This document shows positions 35,601-47,393 of a stretch of DNA of 64,000 nucleotides, in pieces. Both the position numbers and the translations under genes were made by a program. The notes under the pieces are model-generated. The model was not told the DNA's origin. It searched no databases and was given only the letters and a program-made list of their open reading frames with translations. The stretch comes from Watersipora subatra (taxonomy: Eukaryota > Bryozoa > Gymnolaemata > Cheilostomatida > Watersiporidae): the NCBI RefSeq assembly GCF_963576615.1, contig NC_088711.1:18756182-18820181 (forward strand), read 5' to 3'. Position 1 is the first letter of the stretch. Each line of letters starts with the position of its first letter.

Positions 35601-38600
35601 TTCTAGACAGCGAGATCTATTATGCCAAAGGCGAACAATAAAAATGTTTCATGTCTAAAATAAAGTAAAACGGAAATGGAACTTTACTATCAAGAGTGCA
35701 GTGTCTATCTGTCCGTCTGTCAATACATTGAAAAGTTTCAAGGTTATGCCTGTGAAAAAGATAGATAGCTTCTGATGTTACTCTAGCTTGTGACATTCAG
35801 ATCGGTAGACCAACAGTAACACATACATCGAATAATTGCATAGCTACTTTTTTATTGTCTGTGCTTTATCAACTCATCTGACAATTTCGCGCCGCAACAG
35901 GGTGCTAGTGTATATATGATTGAGATAAATAACTTGATATGACGTTTTCTCTTGCAAGTGCGGAAAGATGGAAAGCTATTTTTAAGGCTAACCACGAGAT
36001 GCCCGTTATTCACATCGAATTTGAGAACTTGCGCTGGCTTCCCACTTTACTTTATATGGAACTTTTACATATTACGCAGCAAAAACTTTACATAAATTCT
36101 TTACATTTTGTGGAATTTACATTATAGGAGGTAAATGATATAGGGCGTCTACTGTATTAATGTTAGGACAGAGTGAGGCTGGGCATTTAATAGATCTGAC
36201 ATTTTATAGATCTGCTGCATCTAAACAGATTTAGCTCTATTCTATTAAAGAAACCTGTTGGAACTCAAAACTTTATCATAACATATGTTGCTCTCAGCTC
36301 GCGAAGACATGAAACTGTGAATGTAATAAAATTAATTGGTTTGATTTGTGTTCAGGGAACAGCCACCCCCATTCATTACTAACCTTAGTTTTCATGGTGT
36401 TAGCAATGGCTCTTTATCATTTTATCGCAGCACTGTTGCGTAATTTCTTTTTATCTTGTTAGTTTCACTCTGTTCCTGTATTTTAAATTCTACATGTAAA
36501 AATTATATAAATGGTAGTAATTTATTTTGCAGCTCTATGTCATTGATAGCTCCGACAGGAAAAGATTTGAGGAAACGGGTTTGGTAAGTCTAAATAAATT
36601 TACATGATATTGTATGCTCTATATTATATAATATATTTATATTATACATGTATATTATATGCTTCTTGCTTTACACTTTAAGAATTTGTTCATTTGTTAA
36701 ATTTAGTTTAGCGATGCTCTTCGTTTATCAAAACTAACGTGTGCGAGCAATTATTTGATTAATTTATATTTGATAAATTCATGTCACAGCCAACTTAAGG
36801 CTGGTTCATGCTATATCACCGTATGACAACAATTTCCTTTCGGTGTTCATCGTCGATTATGTGAACCGTATACCGATGGCATTGTTGAAGCAACGGCGGG
36901 AAAGCTCGCAGCTATCGAACTTTCCCGATATTTGGCCGAGCATCGACGACCGCCTTTTTAATGCAAATCATTTTGGCGATGGTAATTCGCGGTCGCTGAT
37001 AGCGTGATTTATTTCTGTTTATGATAGTTGCTGCTAGACTAGTATTTGATTGAAGCACGCAAAAACAAAGAGGTTTCTTCGCCAAAATTTAAAGGTTGAC
37101 TTGCAACAAAATTCACATTACAGTTATTTAGTATCAGAGGATTCACCATGTCTTACTCCGTTGCGTTGTAGGTGCAAAAATATGTGGAAAGGTGATTACA
37201 AGCTCTTAAAAGCTAAAACATGAAACCATCATGAAACCGCCGTATTTTGGATTCGCTTTCCGAAACGGCTCAAATGGAACGTAGTTGTTACAGGATGGTT
37301 TCTGTTTACACTTTCATGCAACCTCATTCGTCGAAATATTTTCACAAACATACTTCACGCATTCAATAAAACTATGTCATTTGTTTTTACGCGTCTATTT
37401 CATCGTCATTGTAATGCTGTCATTTTTAGCACTGATATCTTATAACTTACTGTAAAAAATCGTTGAACTTTTTAACCTTAGCTTGAAGGAGTTCATATCA
37501 TTGTCTGATAATCATGACGAGCCTGTTGGTCACCTGTGATAATCGAAAAGTGCTGCAAAAATTATTTGCGAAGTATTGGATCACATGATCAGATTACGAC
37601 TTGACGATTGAATAATGCCGAAACAAAACTGTAAAGTAGCGAGCATCTATATTTGATACGGGGTCTTCGGTAAAACCCGAAGTGTTTGTCATAAACTAGT
37701 GCTACAATAAGTTTAAATTGAGCTTTTTATTGGCCTTTCAATTCACGTGAGAACATCAGGTGACAAGACGATAACCAAATTTCGTGGTTACGTCAGAGAA
37801 TTAAATAGATTCCAATCTACGGCGGCTTTTCGTTTTTGAGCTTTTAAGAGCTTGTAATCACCTTTCCACATATTTGGCACCTACAACACAACAGAGTAAG
37901 ACATGGTGAATCTTTTGATACCAAATAGATGTAATGTGAATTTTGGTGCAAGTCAACCTTTAAAAAAATGAGAAAGCTATGTCAGGATGTTTTTTCTGAT
38001 GCAAACACGGATGGGTTAGTGATAGTGTAAACAATGTTATTACAGATGATCACCGAAGTATTGTGTCATCAACGCCGAGATACAATGTGAACTAGCCTTT
38101 GATGACAATAACCTTAGGTCATTATACATTGCAAAAAAACGCGGTAGGTAAAATTATTAAAAAGCTAAATTAATAAAATGATAATCATTAATTTACGGCA
38201 TGCAAACAGAGGTGTAGCCTTGGGGATACTTAGGACAGATGGTATGTAGGTGTGTAGGTGTGTAGGTGTAGGGTGCCGATACTTTAAATTAAGTTTTTGC
38301 ATTTTATTTCTAGTTATCGCATCTAAACTTTCCACTTTCACTTGTTGGAAGTTTTTTTGTACATATCACTTTCTTGCTTAGGATAGATATGTTACGGCTA
38401 TTTAATTAAAAAAAATTGATCCAAAGATGTTTGTGCTTGTTTTGCTGTGTTTGCTTTAGATTTAAGGAAAATATTACCTGCTTCCTTATTCCCTCGCTAC
38501 TACACCCACTCGCACTTGTGTTTTTGATATGCACATTTTTAAAACTATAGAAAGGAAAGAATGGATTACTGCTTAATAGAATTTAAGCATCGTAGAACCA

Positions 38601-39678
38601 AACTGCATGAAGAACTTTTGACTAATGTACTGATTTAAAAACTTCTAAGTTTTGAGAAACTTTACATGTCGAGCGTTAGAAATTATCAAATTGAGAGAGT
38701 TAAAATGAGTTAAATTATCACCCAAGTTCAACATCGTATACTGAAAGTTGCGTGTTAACTTGATAGCAGACGGAGAAATGACTGTACGAGGGTTTCAGAT
38801 TTCCTGATAGTTGAGAGTCATTCAGTACTTTTCATCCAATGTATAACAGCTTTTTATTGGCTAACAGGAGCTGAGCGAGTTGCTTGAGGAAGAGAAGTTA
38901 GCTGGAGTTCCTGTGATGATCTACGCGAATAAGCAGGATTTGTTTGATGCTGCCCCCGCTAGTGAGATAGCCGAATGCCTTGAGCTTACTAATATAAGAG
39001 ACCGAACATGGCATATTCAAGGTTGCTCCGCCATGACAGGAGAAGGGATCGAGGTAAGTAACACTTGTTTTTACCTTCAAGTAGCCCAAATCTACACTAA
39101 GCTGTATATTTAATATTATTGTCTATCTATGCCTGAATGTTTCTGCTAACAATTATTGCTTCCAAAACATAGCTAAACAGACCAGTGTTTGGCACCACCA
39201 ATAGCTTTTGAATGTTGGTATTTATTTCGAGCTTTTGTGGAATGTTTGTCTTTCTTTCACTCATATTAGCAATGAGTGCATTTTTTATATTTCATAAAGT
39301 TAATGAAAGCAGTGAGCCTGCCTTTGTGAATGAATAACAATAACAGAAAAGACTCATTGAAAAAGAATTTGGGCATATATGTTCATTGAACAATGTAAAT
39401 GTACAAGCTAAGGCGTTATTGAAAAATAGCATGTTTCTAATAAGAAAACATTGACCATTAGCCATTAATGCTTTTTGTTGAACATTAGTTCCTGGAAACA
39501 TGTCGGCGTAGCCTAACCTCCTCTCTTCAAGTAACTCTACATATGAGATACTAATCGGTAGTTAAAACTTTCATGTTCTGGCAGCTATAAGCTCCATTCT
39601 GGCTAAATCATTGTCTTGTTTTGTTTGCAGGATGGAGTCAAGTGGGCCATGAAGCAAGTTAGTGGGAAAAAGAAATGA
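32700..39678 (+). CDS. ARL3: ADP-ribosylation factor-like protein 3 (six coding exons, 182 aa)
   Basis: Coding exons: 32700-32702, 33774-33917, 34037-34153, 36533-36583, 38868-39053 and 39631-39678. All introns are GT-AG and all junctions are phase 0. The spliced product is 182 codons, the same length as animal ARL3. ARL3 is a small GTPase that, when GTP-bound, releases lipidated cargo from PDE6D and UNC119 carriers in cilia; RP2 is its GAP and ARL13B its GEF. Visible motifs: P-loop GLDNAGKT (24-31), switch I ITPTQGFN with T48, switch II WDIGGQ (Q71), NKQD (126-129) and CSA (158-160). The N-terminal helix is [11 protein letters not shown]. Exon 1 contributes only the Met codon, with the donor gtaagaca immediately after ATG. 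Introns 3 and 4 carry MITEs. The assignment over ARL2 rests on the N-terminus and overall match. Confidence 0.96.
35281..36154. mobile_element. pogo-type MITE in ARL3 intron 3 (874 bp)
   Basis: The ends are CAGTAGACGCACCTACAACA on the left and, read from the right, CAGTAGACGCCCTATATCAT. The right flank is TA; the left flank is CA, which may be a mutated TA. It is the same size and end sequence class as 41556-42437. The interior includes a SINE-like stretch (tctatctgtccgtctgtc; gatcggtagaccaaca). No transposase frame. CAGT ends and TA target sites fit the pogo/Tigger group of Tc1/mariner. Confidence 0.65.
36798..38098. mobile_element. Harbinger-like MITE in ARL3 intron 4, host of a nested insertion
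   Basis: Left end AGGCTGGTTCATGCTATATC after TTA; right end, read inward, AGGCTAGTTCACATTGTATC before TTG. The three-base flanks and AGGC ends fit the PIF/Harbinger pattern (TWA target), with one flank mutated. Without the nested 867-bp element it is about 430 bp. The superfamily assignment is tentative. Confidence 0.55.
37093..37959. mobile_element. TTAA-flanked MITE, family A copy 2 (867 bp), nested
   Basis: Ends AGGTTGACTTGCAACAAAAT and its complement are flanked by TTAA at 37089-37092 and 37960-37963. Interior words (aatatttcacaaacatactt, catgacgagcctgttggtc) match copy 1 at 6992-7889 in reverse orientation. It lies in ARL3 intron 4 inside the AGGC-ended MITE. Confidence 0.85.
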
Positions 39679-41465
39679 AGCCATTGATAACTCATCTCAT
39701 AGCATTCTCTGTTATAAATATGTATTTTAAAAGTTGTTTTGCTGTTGGCAGGCAACCACCAAATGCTGTCTGCACTAAACATACCCTAGGCAATTAGGGA
39801 ATCTCTTAAAAAATTACCGAAGTACATTCGAATATTCTAGCGATCATTGCAACATATTTTAGTTTGTATAGGTTCCGTCCTGCACTGTTATTGCGCAATC
39901 TCAATCATGCTAATCCATCCATAATTTTCTACTTGTGTAATCATTGTAAACCCATTGATAGACATGTCTTTTGTTTTAGTTAATCTAAAGTTAGTTTTGT
40001 ATTAGAAATGAAATCTTCTAGCAAACAAATTATGTTGGCTCAGTTTCTTTTATTGACAACCAATAAACTGAAGTTTCCCATCTTTGCATAACCTGTTGTG
40101 TCTTGCTGGTCACCTTCTGTATTAAAGCCGATTAACTGAAGTAAAAGGTGATGGGAACTTCAATTGCTGCAGCACCTTACACATACATGTATGTACCTGT
40201 AGTTTAATGATGTGTTATGCCCCTTCTAAGCATTTAAATCGACAGCAACTGTCATCCATGCACCCTTGATTTACATTAGATGCACTAATAAATAGAAGAT
40301 TCATGTGTGCCTCAAAGTTGTCAAAATTCTTGTAATAGCATCGAGTTGTTGTACTCCGATACAAGACCAGGCTGTTCTATCTCAATATTATTGCACATAA
40401 AATTAGATCCATGGGGAATAAGTTAAAGGATAACTCATATCCATACATAATGAGAACAAATATTGTAATTACTTCAGCTCAGCGTGTACAATCATTGGTA
40501 CCGCTTAGAGTAACTGACATGGCCCCTAGGTGATAGCAAATATTTATCTCTGTTTTGTCTATACTCGATGTAAAGTTGACACGCGAATCATATAGTGGTT
40601 TCTTCCTATTCATTTTATCTGACGCTTTTCAAGCTCAAACGCGAACCTTGGCGAAACAAGAAAAATTACACTAGTGTTTCTAGAGCAGCAAACATGCTAA
40701 ATAAACAGGGTTGAGTGAACGTTTTTCGATGGGTAGCCTAAAGGTCTATTTATATTATATTTCACATTTGATATTAAAAGTATTACTGAAGTATTTTTAA
40801 TTACCATTCTGTTTGTTGTTAAACTTAACTTGAGCAGCTAAATGTACTGTAGATGTCTGGATGAATGCTAGAAGGGTCAACTCAGACGCCTAGCTAATTC
40901 AATGTTCAAGTCTAGATGTATTAACATTCTTCTAAAAAAAATTGATGACTATTTTTCGGTTTTGTTAATATTAACTCTAAAATTTTCTGCAAACCAACAT
41001 ATAATAAATGTAAAAAATTAGGTCCTGCTCGTATAGAGAGTCAAGCAGGTTCGGGATAACTTCAGTAACATTATGCGGTTCCTTTAACATTTGGTTATTA
41101 CAAACTGAAATTCCTGGTGTATCTAAAATTAATGTCATCCAGTGAAATCCTAAAATTTCATTCACAATGTCAAGACAAAAGAAATTTCATTTAACAAAAA
41201 CCTAATCAATTATGTCATAATTATAAAAAAAATATATGAAATTTGGTTCATGATTAAGTGGTTTGTGTGTTATTGACATTGTGTAGCAAGCTGTTAATAG
41301 ATTATTGCATTTGAATATATCACTATGATTGCCTACACAAGTATTTGTGTTGCGCTAATACATACCAGTATGAAGGAAGTCAGCTCGACCCATTGCATCA
41401 TCACACCAATACGCAGGAGAATAACTTGTAGCTGAAGTTCGATTAATACATATGAATGCAATTAT
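39679..41465 (+). other. ARL3 3' UTR and downstream DNA
   Basis: The 3' UTR starts after TGA at 39676-39678. A canonical AATAAA at 40062-40067 is the best early poly(A) signal, implying a 3' UTR of about 400 nt. Beyond it no gene is recognised. Confidence 0.5.
40062..40067 (+). terminator. Poly(A) signal AATAAA for ARL3
   Basis: The hexamer lies in caaccaataaactgaag, 384 nt after the stop codon, with T- and GT-rich sequence downstream (cctgttgtgtcttgctggtc). Other AATAAA words occur further on (for example near 40288), so alternative ends are possible. Confidence 0.5.
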
Positions 41466-41555
41466 ACAGTGCACCCTCAGAGTACGATTTTGATCCGTTC
41501 CAGGATTGGCATCGTATGGTGAAAAATTTGTATGTAGGGTATAGATACTATAGTA
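41466..41555. mobile_element. Solo pogo-like terminus
   Basis: tacagtgcaccctcagagta, then cgattttgatccgttccagg, resembles the start of another pogo/Tigger-type MITE. No matching right end is found; the 41556 element begins shortly after. Confidence 0.35.
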
Positions 41556-42437
41556 CAGTAGACACTCCTATAACGTATCCCTTCTATAATGTAAATTCCT
41601 GATAACGTAAAAAATCTTTGTAAAGTTTGTGCTTCGTACTACGTAAAAAATTTCATATAACACAGTGTTAATTTGGGCGAGTTATCAACTTCGATATGGA
41701 TGTTAGTTTACCTCGCCACATCTGTGGAAGAAAAAATGACATATGTATAGCGCTATATCTATTATATATGCAACTTTTGCGACATTCTAGTTTGTTGTAA
41801 TAGATCATCAGATGTGTCAACAAGATAGAGAATAGGATGGCTGAGTAATTGTTCAAAAATACAAAAGCGATCGATTGGTGCAGGTGTTACAGCGTCGGTC
41901 TACTAATTTGAATGTCACGAGTTGGAGTATCGTCAAAAGTTCTTTTTTATCCTAGCCTTGACCCCTGGGTACAAATAGATGACGAACAGGTAGAACCGCT
42001 TTTTATAGTAAAAATATTTTGTTGTTCTGCCTCATTGTGGAAATATAAAATATTTGTTATTAGTTTTACTTTGCCGAACAGACTTGGCTGTTTAAAAAAA
42101 GTTAACGAATCATTGTAAATGAACGTCGAAAATGTGCAGTCTCTCTCTATCAACTTATTGTAAAAGTACTGCAATGATAGTCTATAAAACCAGGGAGATA
42201 AATCATAAAAAGGAGAACAGCTGTCGATACAAACCATTAATACTGCAGTTACGGTACAGCTCACAAACTGAAAGAGTTAAGTCAAGTTTCACCTTTATGC
42301 ATGGCCACATGAGTGAGCTTGAAAAGATCTTGCAACGCATTAGGCAATTCACATGTAATTTACTGTTCTTATTACGCAAATTCCATATAACATAAACATT
42401 CCTGGAATGGATTATTTACGTGTATGAGACCATACTG
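41556..42437. mobile_element. pogo-type MITE (882 bp)
   Basis: Left end CAGTAGACACTCCTATAACG and right end, read inward, CAGTATGGTCTCATACACG, each flanked by TA (41554-41555 and 42438-42439). Both size and ends parallel 35281-36154. The interior contains a tRNA-like SINE head. No transposase. Confidence 0.65.
41868..41940 (+). repeat. tRNA-like SINE head inside the pogo MITE
   Basis: gcgatcgattggtgcaggtg followed by cagcgtcggtctactaattt and gagttggagtatcg resembles a tRNA with A and B boxes. The 5' and 3' ends do not pair as an acceptor stem, so it is a SINE fragment. Confidence 0.45.
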
Positions 42438-42439
42438 TA

Positions 42440-44240
42440 ATTATATAATGCAAACATCCCCTAGTCAAAAATGGTCAAAGTTTTATATAAGTGCTGTACA
42501 TATTAATAATTGGTAATAAAATGTTATGTTAACACAACGTAACAATGTTATGTTAACCTAAGTAACTATAGTTACCTACAGTAACTTTGTTACAATTAAG
42601 TGAATTTATTGGTGATGGTCTGCATTAAAATGTAATGTTATAATGTGCTATGAACAATACTACGTACCATAGAAGGTCCTTAGTTTCAATTTTAAGATAG
42701 ATGTGCATGTACCTGTGCAATGCCGGAAATTCAGCTAGTGATATATAAAAACAATCTAACTACTCATTAAGACCCCTCTACTGTACAACTGAAGTAAATG
42801 GCAATAAACAGAAGAAACACTCTTAAACCGTGTGGTGGCTGGGAGAAGACCCTCAGAGAGAACATAAACACAGTATTACAGGCTGTAGTTCGCAAAAGAT
42901 TTCGAGGCTAGCCATTGGCTGAACCGCAACATAAGCTACTGTCGACTTTCTCTCAGGTCTAGGAGTTTCTACAGACAGTCATTGAGGTCGCCGTGGAGAA
43001 AGCGAGCATCTTCGCAGCCATTATTCAGCCAGGTGAGAAAGATGGCATTGAAAAGGGTAATTGTCAAACTACTTGCGGCACTGATCTCATGGTGAATCTG
43101 TGGAGAACAGTCTTGAATGGGAAAAGCCTCAATCTGACCCACTATGTATGTGCATCTTGAGAAGGGAGTTGAGCGCTGCACTGAGGATAGCACATTTATG
43201 GTGATGCAGCCACCCATGCTTTTTAGGTCATTGAGACCACCCATATTGTAAGAACACTACTCAGTATAACGCCAAGGCTTCCAGTGCCAAGCTCAGGCAA
43301 AGCCCTTAGTATTTATAGGAAATAAACTCTCGTACTAGAGATAGCTATAGCATAAATGAATGTGACAGTTAGTAAACTGGTGGTAAACTAGCAGCAGTTG
43401 GTGACTTGCTCACTTGCTGTCACAACCTAATGGGTGATTTATTTACTATTAGGTGAATTATATATGTCCATCTTTTACCTTCCACACTATGTACATTGAC
43501 CAATTATAACCATTGGGTGCAGCCTCGTTTGTTTGTAATCAATCACTTGTGTTTTGTTAATTTTTCTTTGTATGTAAGGTGTGTGTTAAGTTATGTTAGT
43601 TCCTCTTTATGTGTTGAACGTTCTGGGCAACCTGACGTTGCTGCATATTTGTCTTGGTTCCAATGAACTTAATAATTCATGCACAAAAACATTATTAATA
43701 GAATCATTGACAGATTAGTTAGCATAGAACACCAATTGACTCTGTTCTACCCTCTCCTTATAAACTGTGGCATTGTTCAGCGTTTCAGAGCTGCAGTCAC
43801 TCAAAGTTTCAGAACACAACTAGGGTTTTAACATCTGTGGTATAAGGTGTATAAGGTATAAGACGAGTCATAGCAGCCCTCACTCAAATGTACTAACCTA
43901 GCTGGACAAGGGCTTTGTGAGATAGTAAATATTATCACCCACTTACATTCAATTAAACAACCTCGAAACATGGAGGAATCAAAGTTTAAGCCACTCTGTT
44001 TAAATTGCCTTGTGCATTGTGTTAGTGAGTTATTCACTTCCTTTGAGAGTTTAGGTTATGTTAGTTTATTTTCATCATAAAAACAGATGCACACAGAGAC
44101 ATAAACTAAATAAATATACATATATGAATAAGCAATCATAATACAACAGGGAGTGATGAAGGCCCACGTGCGCAGTAGCAGGTCTAATCAAGGCGCAGGG
44201 CCCGAGTTGACAATTTTCTTAATGTAAAAATGTTCACATA
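42440..44240. other. No gene recognised
   Basis: Short frames (42969-43244, 43828-44037, both -) have no recognisable domain. Repeated gttacctaagtaac-type words occur near 42535-42595. A SINE tail fragment is at about 42715-42740. Confidence 0.4.
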
Positions 44241-44501
44241 TTAAGACCTAAAGCATCCCAATGAGTCAAGTAGATGCCTCTTTAAAGCAATCCTAAAACT
44301 ATTTAAATTTTCAATGTACCTGATCGATATTGGTAAGTCATTCCAAATACTGGACAACTGGTAAGTTACCTGTCGGTGCCCAGCTGTAGATGTAGACTTA
44401 TAGGGTAAGGTGAGACCATTGATATAGTAAACCCTAGATTGGCGAATAGCTATCATTACAATGGAGCAAAAGTGAGGCCTATAATTGGCTGTTGTTTTCA
44501 C
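44241..44501 (-). pseudogene. LINE reverse-transcriptase ORF, C-terminal fragment
   Basis: The frame contains the motif typical of the last 60 residues of CR1/Jockey/RTE-like LINE polyproteins: SSIWNDLPISIRYIENLNSF followed by RIALKRHLL. The N-terminal side ends in unrelated sequence (PHFCSIVMIAIRQ). It is a 5'-truncated LINE remnant, - strand. Confidence 0.7.
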
Positions 44502-44800
44502 GACGTTACGTCGTAGTGATGTGCATCACAGCATCAAAGCCTTCAATTGAGCAATAAGTTTAGTAGTGGAAGCACGCTTGGCATGCTAGTTTTTAAGTCA
44601 TAAACGTAACAATAAGACCAAATTCTTAGTAAAATGTCATCAGAAGAGACCACAACACCCCAGGTATATCCTGAATTGCCCATAACAAGACAGAACTTCA
44701 ACTCAAAACAAGAAGTTCTCAACAATATCATAAGCTATCTATGCCGATTAAACACACCAAGCTGAAAGCTGCTAGTGGAAAATAATAGGAAAATCATCAT

Positions 44801-45480
44801 CATTTCGTCATTGGTTTTGAGTCAGCAGCCAAATCTGTACATGGCATTGCTCAATATCTTTTCAGCAACTACCCTTACATCAACTACTTCCTAACCTTTA
44901 AGATCAACCAGGATCACATTGAGATTCTGTTTTCCACAATACGATCTAAGGGTGGCTATAACAATAACCCGGATGTGCAGTGCTTTAGATCTGCACTTCG
45001 AGCACTGTTCATAAAAGCAGATGTCACACCAAGTCCCAATGTTAACTGTATTGATCTGGATGTGAGCAGGGCTGAAAAAACTGGCCAACCCCTGCTACAT
45101 TCTCTGGCTAGAAAGAAAAAGATAGAAGAGACAAAAGCTTAGGAAGGTGAAGATGAGGAGTTCGGTGATGAGGATTTTTTTCTAACTCAAATGTGATGAG
45201 TGTATCAAGTTCTTGACAGATGTAGAAGTAGTGGGAAGTAGAAATAGTGATGACATAACCCCAATCTCAGTTAAAAACAGAGGAGGATTGGTGACCAGAT
45301 TGATAGGCCTAATATGTATGGCTGCAGAAAAGTGCCTACGTTCACACATGGAGAGCTATGGTATCACACAGAGAGCTTTTAAACAAGTAACATCACAGAC
45401 AATAACATTTATGTCTTATTACATAACCTCAATCAAGGTTTTACATGTACAGTGCATGCCAACAGTCTATTCAAAACTAT
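44801..45480 (+). pseudogene. P-element/THAP9-type transposase C-terminal fragment
   Basis: The open stretch 44801-45139 reads FVIGFESAAKS, then YFLTFKINQDHIEILFSTIR, then SKGGYNNNPDVQCFRSALRA, then TPSPNVNCIDLD. This is the conserved C-terminal part of P-superfamily transposases (K.sQDHlE.lFs.iR..GG.NNNP...qFr.a). After an in-frame stop, 45213-45380 carries the following KNRGGLVTRLIGLICMAAEK segment in another frame. The N-terminal DNA-binding and catalytic parts are absent. It is inactive. Confidence 0.8.
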
Positions 45481-46245
45481 AGTAAATCGCTATACTAAAA
45501 TCAGAATACACTATGCCGCTTCAAAGCAGGAATCTAGTTCAACCAACCTTAGACAAAAACTATCACGTCTTGTTATTTTCAGTCATGTCTAATGGGTGTT
45601 TAATACAGTGGTCCAGCTTTACTGCTTCTAAATATCATTTGATTCATTAGTTTGTTATTAGTTTAATTTCTATTTGGTCACTCTTTGTATTATCAATGAT
45701 ATAGAAGCTTCTAAATCATTGGTAGTATTCATTATCATGTGTGTAAGATTCTTGCCTTTCTCATCCAAAGTCATTACAGTCATACTTCGACTTACGAGCT
45801 TAATGCGTTCAGAGACTGAGCTCGTATGTCAATTTACTCGCATGTTGGTGCAACTTATTTATATATAAAACAATTAAATACATGTATATATTGATTGGTT
45901 TCCATACTCTAAAAATGCAAAGAAACACTCGAAGCAATATATTGTAACAGAAAAAACATGTTGGTTATTGTCCTAACTTACCACATGCTTTCAAAAAGCA
46001 ACAAATAAAAAATAATGCAAGGAAATGGGATTAATTAAAATGTAAAACTAAATACATGTACATACAATAGCAGCCAACGCTAACATTTCCCAGAGAGGGA
46101 GATATAAGTTATCCTTCATTACAACAGTTGGCTTTGATAAATTTGGATTTTATCCAAGTCTTAAAAGACAAACTTAAAAGCAAACCTAAAAGCAAACTTT
46201 AATCTTTAACTTAACGTAATTAAAACTTCTTCAGCGTTCATAGTT

Positions 46246-46458
46246 TTAAGTTTCTCGCTGGTAAGCTAATTTTTCTTTTGTTTCGCTCTCACGACCAGCC
46301 GGCCGTTTTAAGAGAAACCTATCTAAGGACATTTGCCTTTGTCGCCCTTTCAACATGTTGCGATCAGTACGAACACAGGTGTCGTCACCAAGGGTTAATG
46401 CATGACCACTAGCCAACTTGTCCGAATGTCTATTTTTTATAGTCTTGATAGATAGCAC
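46246..46458 (-). pseudogene. Tigger transposase C-terminal tail fragment
   Basis: The frame ends with RNMLKGRQRQMSLDRFLLKR, resembling the basic tail (RQ.Q.sLD.Flvk) of Tigger/jerky-type transposases. It is positioned inside the same TIRs as the N-terminal HTH fragment. Confidence 0.55.
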
Positions 46459-46570
46459 CGGCCTTTTTAAATAGCATCGTTTCAGTTACGCAGTCACCGG
46501 CCAATTGTTTGTCTTTTATCCAAAGCCTGAGCAGTCTCTCCATCAGTGGTTGTGAAGATCGCTGCGTCGT

Positions 46571-46837
46571 TTAGAAACTATGGTTAGTCCTTTTGCAAAC
46601 TAAATGCCTTGAATATAATCCTTGCGTTTGATAATTGTGCATGGATGTATTTCTGTCATATTGCTGAGCTAGCTCAATTACGCATACATATTTTGCATAT
46701 TTTTCAATAATTTTCCGTTTAATATCGATTGTTATCATTCGCTTTTTCTTTGCATTATCTATCCTTTTACTGGCAAACTTTCGGTCTACGCACGGTACTT
46801 TCAATTCACATAATTCTGCACTGAAAATCGCGCACAA
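46571..46837 (-). pseudogene. Tigger transposase N-terminus (CENP-B-type HTH)
   Basis: Residues about 22-65 read KKKRMITIDIKRKIIEKYAK and VIELAQQYDRNTS, the first helix-turn-helix of the CENP-B/Tigger DNA-binding domain. The frame then ends in unrelated codons, and the DDE domain is not found before the C-terminal fragment. Confidence 0.75.
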
Positions 46838-47393
46838 AAAACATGGTACAAAAGTATAACCTGAGCAGTTGAAAAATACAGAGTGATGCTGCTCTCATAA
46901 AACACCTCCGACATACATGTACTTGGCAACTGACTCATGTGCTTGTATCTCAAACATGGCTCGTATGTTAGAGCTAAAACTTGCTTAAAAGCTGGCTCTT
47001 TCCTCAAGTTTCTCGTACGTTAGAGCACTCGTAAGTTGAAGTATTACTGTATATAAGTTTTACATATTTTCAATCAAATATGCAGTCTCAGATGCACAAA
47101 CTATGGAAAAATTGAGCAGTTTTTAGTGCTAAGTCAATAGGAGTTAATAGATCAGCTGATTCGCTTTGCACATCACCATGACGTTGCGTCATGCTAATTA
47201 TAGGCCTCACTTGTTTTGATTATTTGCATATCTAGGGTTTGCTATATCTATGGGTAAGACATAAGAAAAATAACGAGTAGCATAAGAGTTTTGTGGAACA
47301 TGAGTGTCAGAGTAGAAGGATGAATGAGCGAGAATACCTAAACGACGTTAGTATAACTCTTTAATTGGAAGAACATTAGCCTTTTTGAACAGG

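Larger units (their letters stand above)
45777..47049 (-). mobile_element. Internally deleted Tigger/pogo element with intact termini (1273 bp)
   Basis: Ends CAGTCATACTTCGACTTACG (left) and CAGTAATACTTCAACTTACG (read inward from the right) are flanked by TA at 45775-45776 and 47050-47051. On the - strand the unit keeps the transposase N-terminus (46837-46571) and a C-terminal piece (46458-46246), but the central catalytic DDE domain is missing. It is therefore a non-autonomous deletion derivative. Confidence 0.85.
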
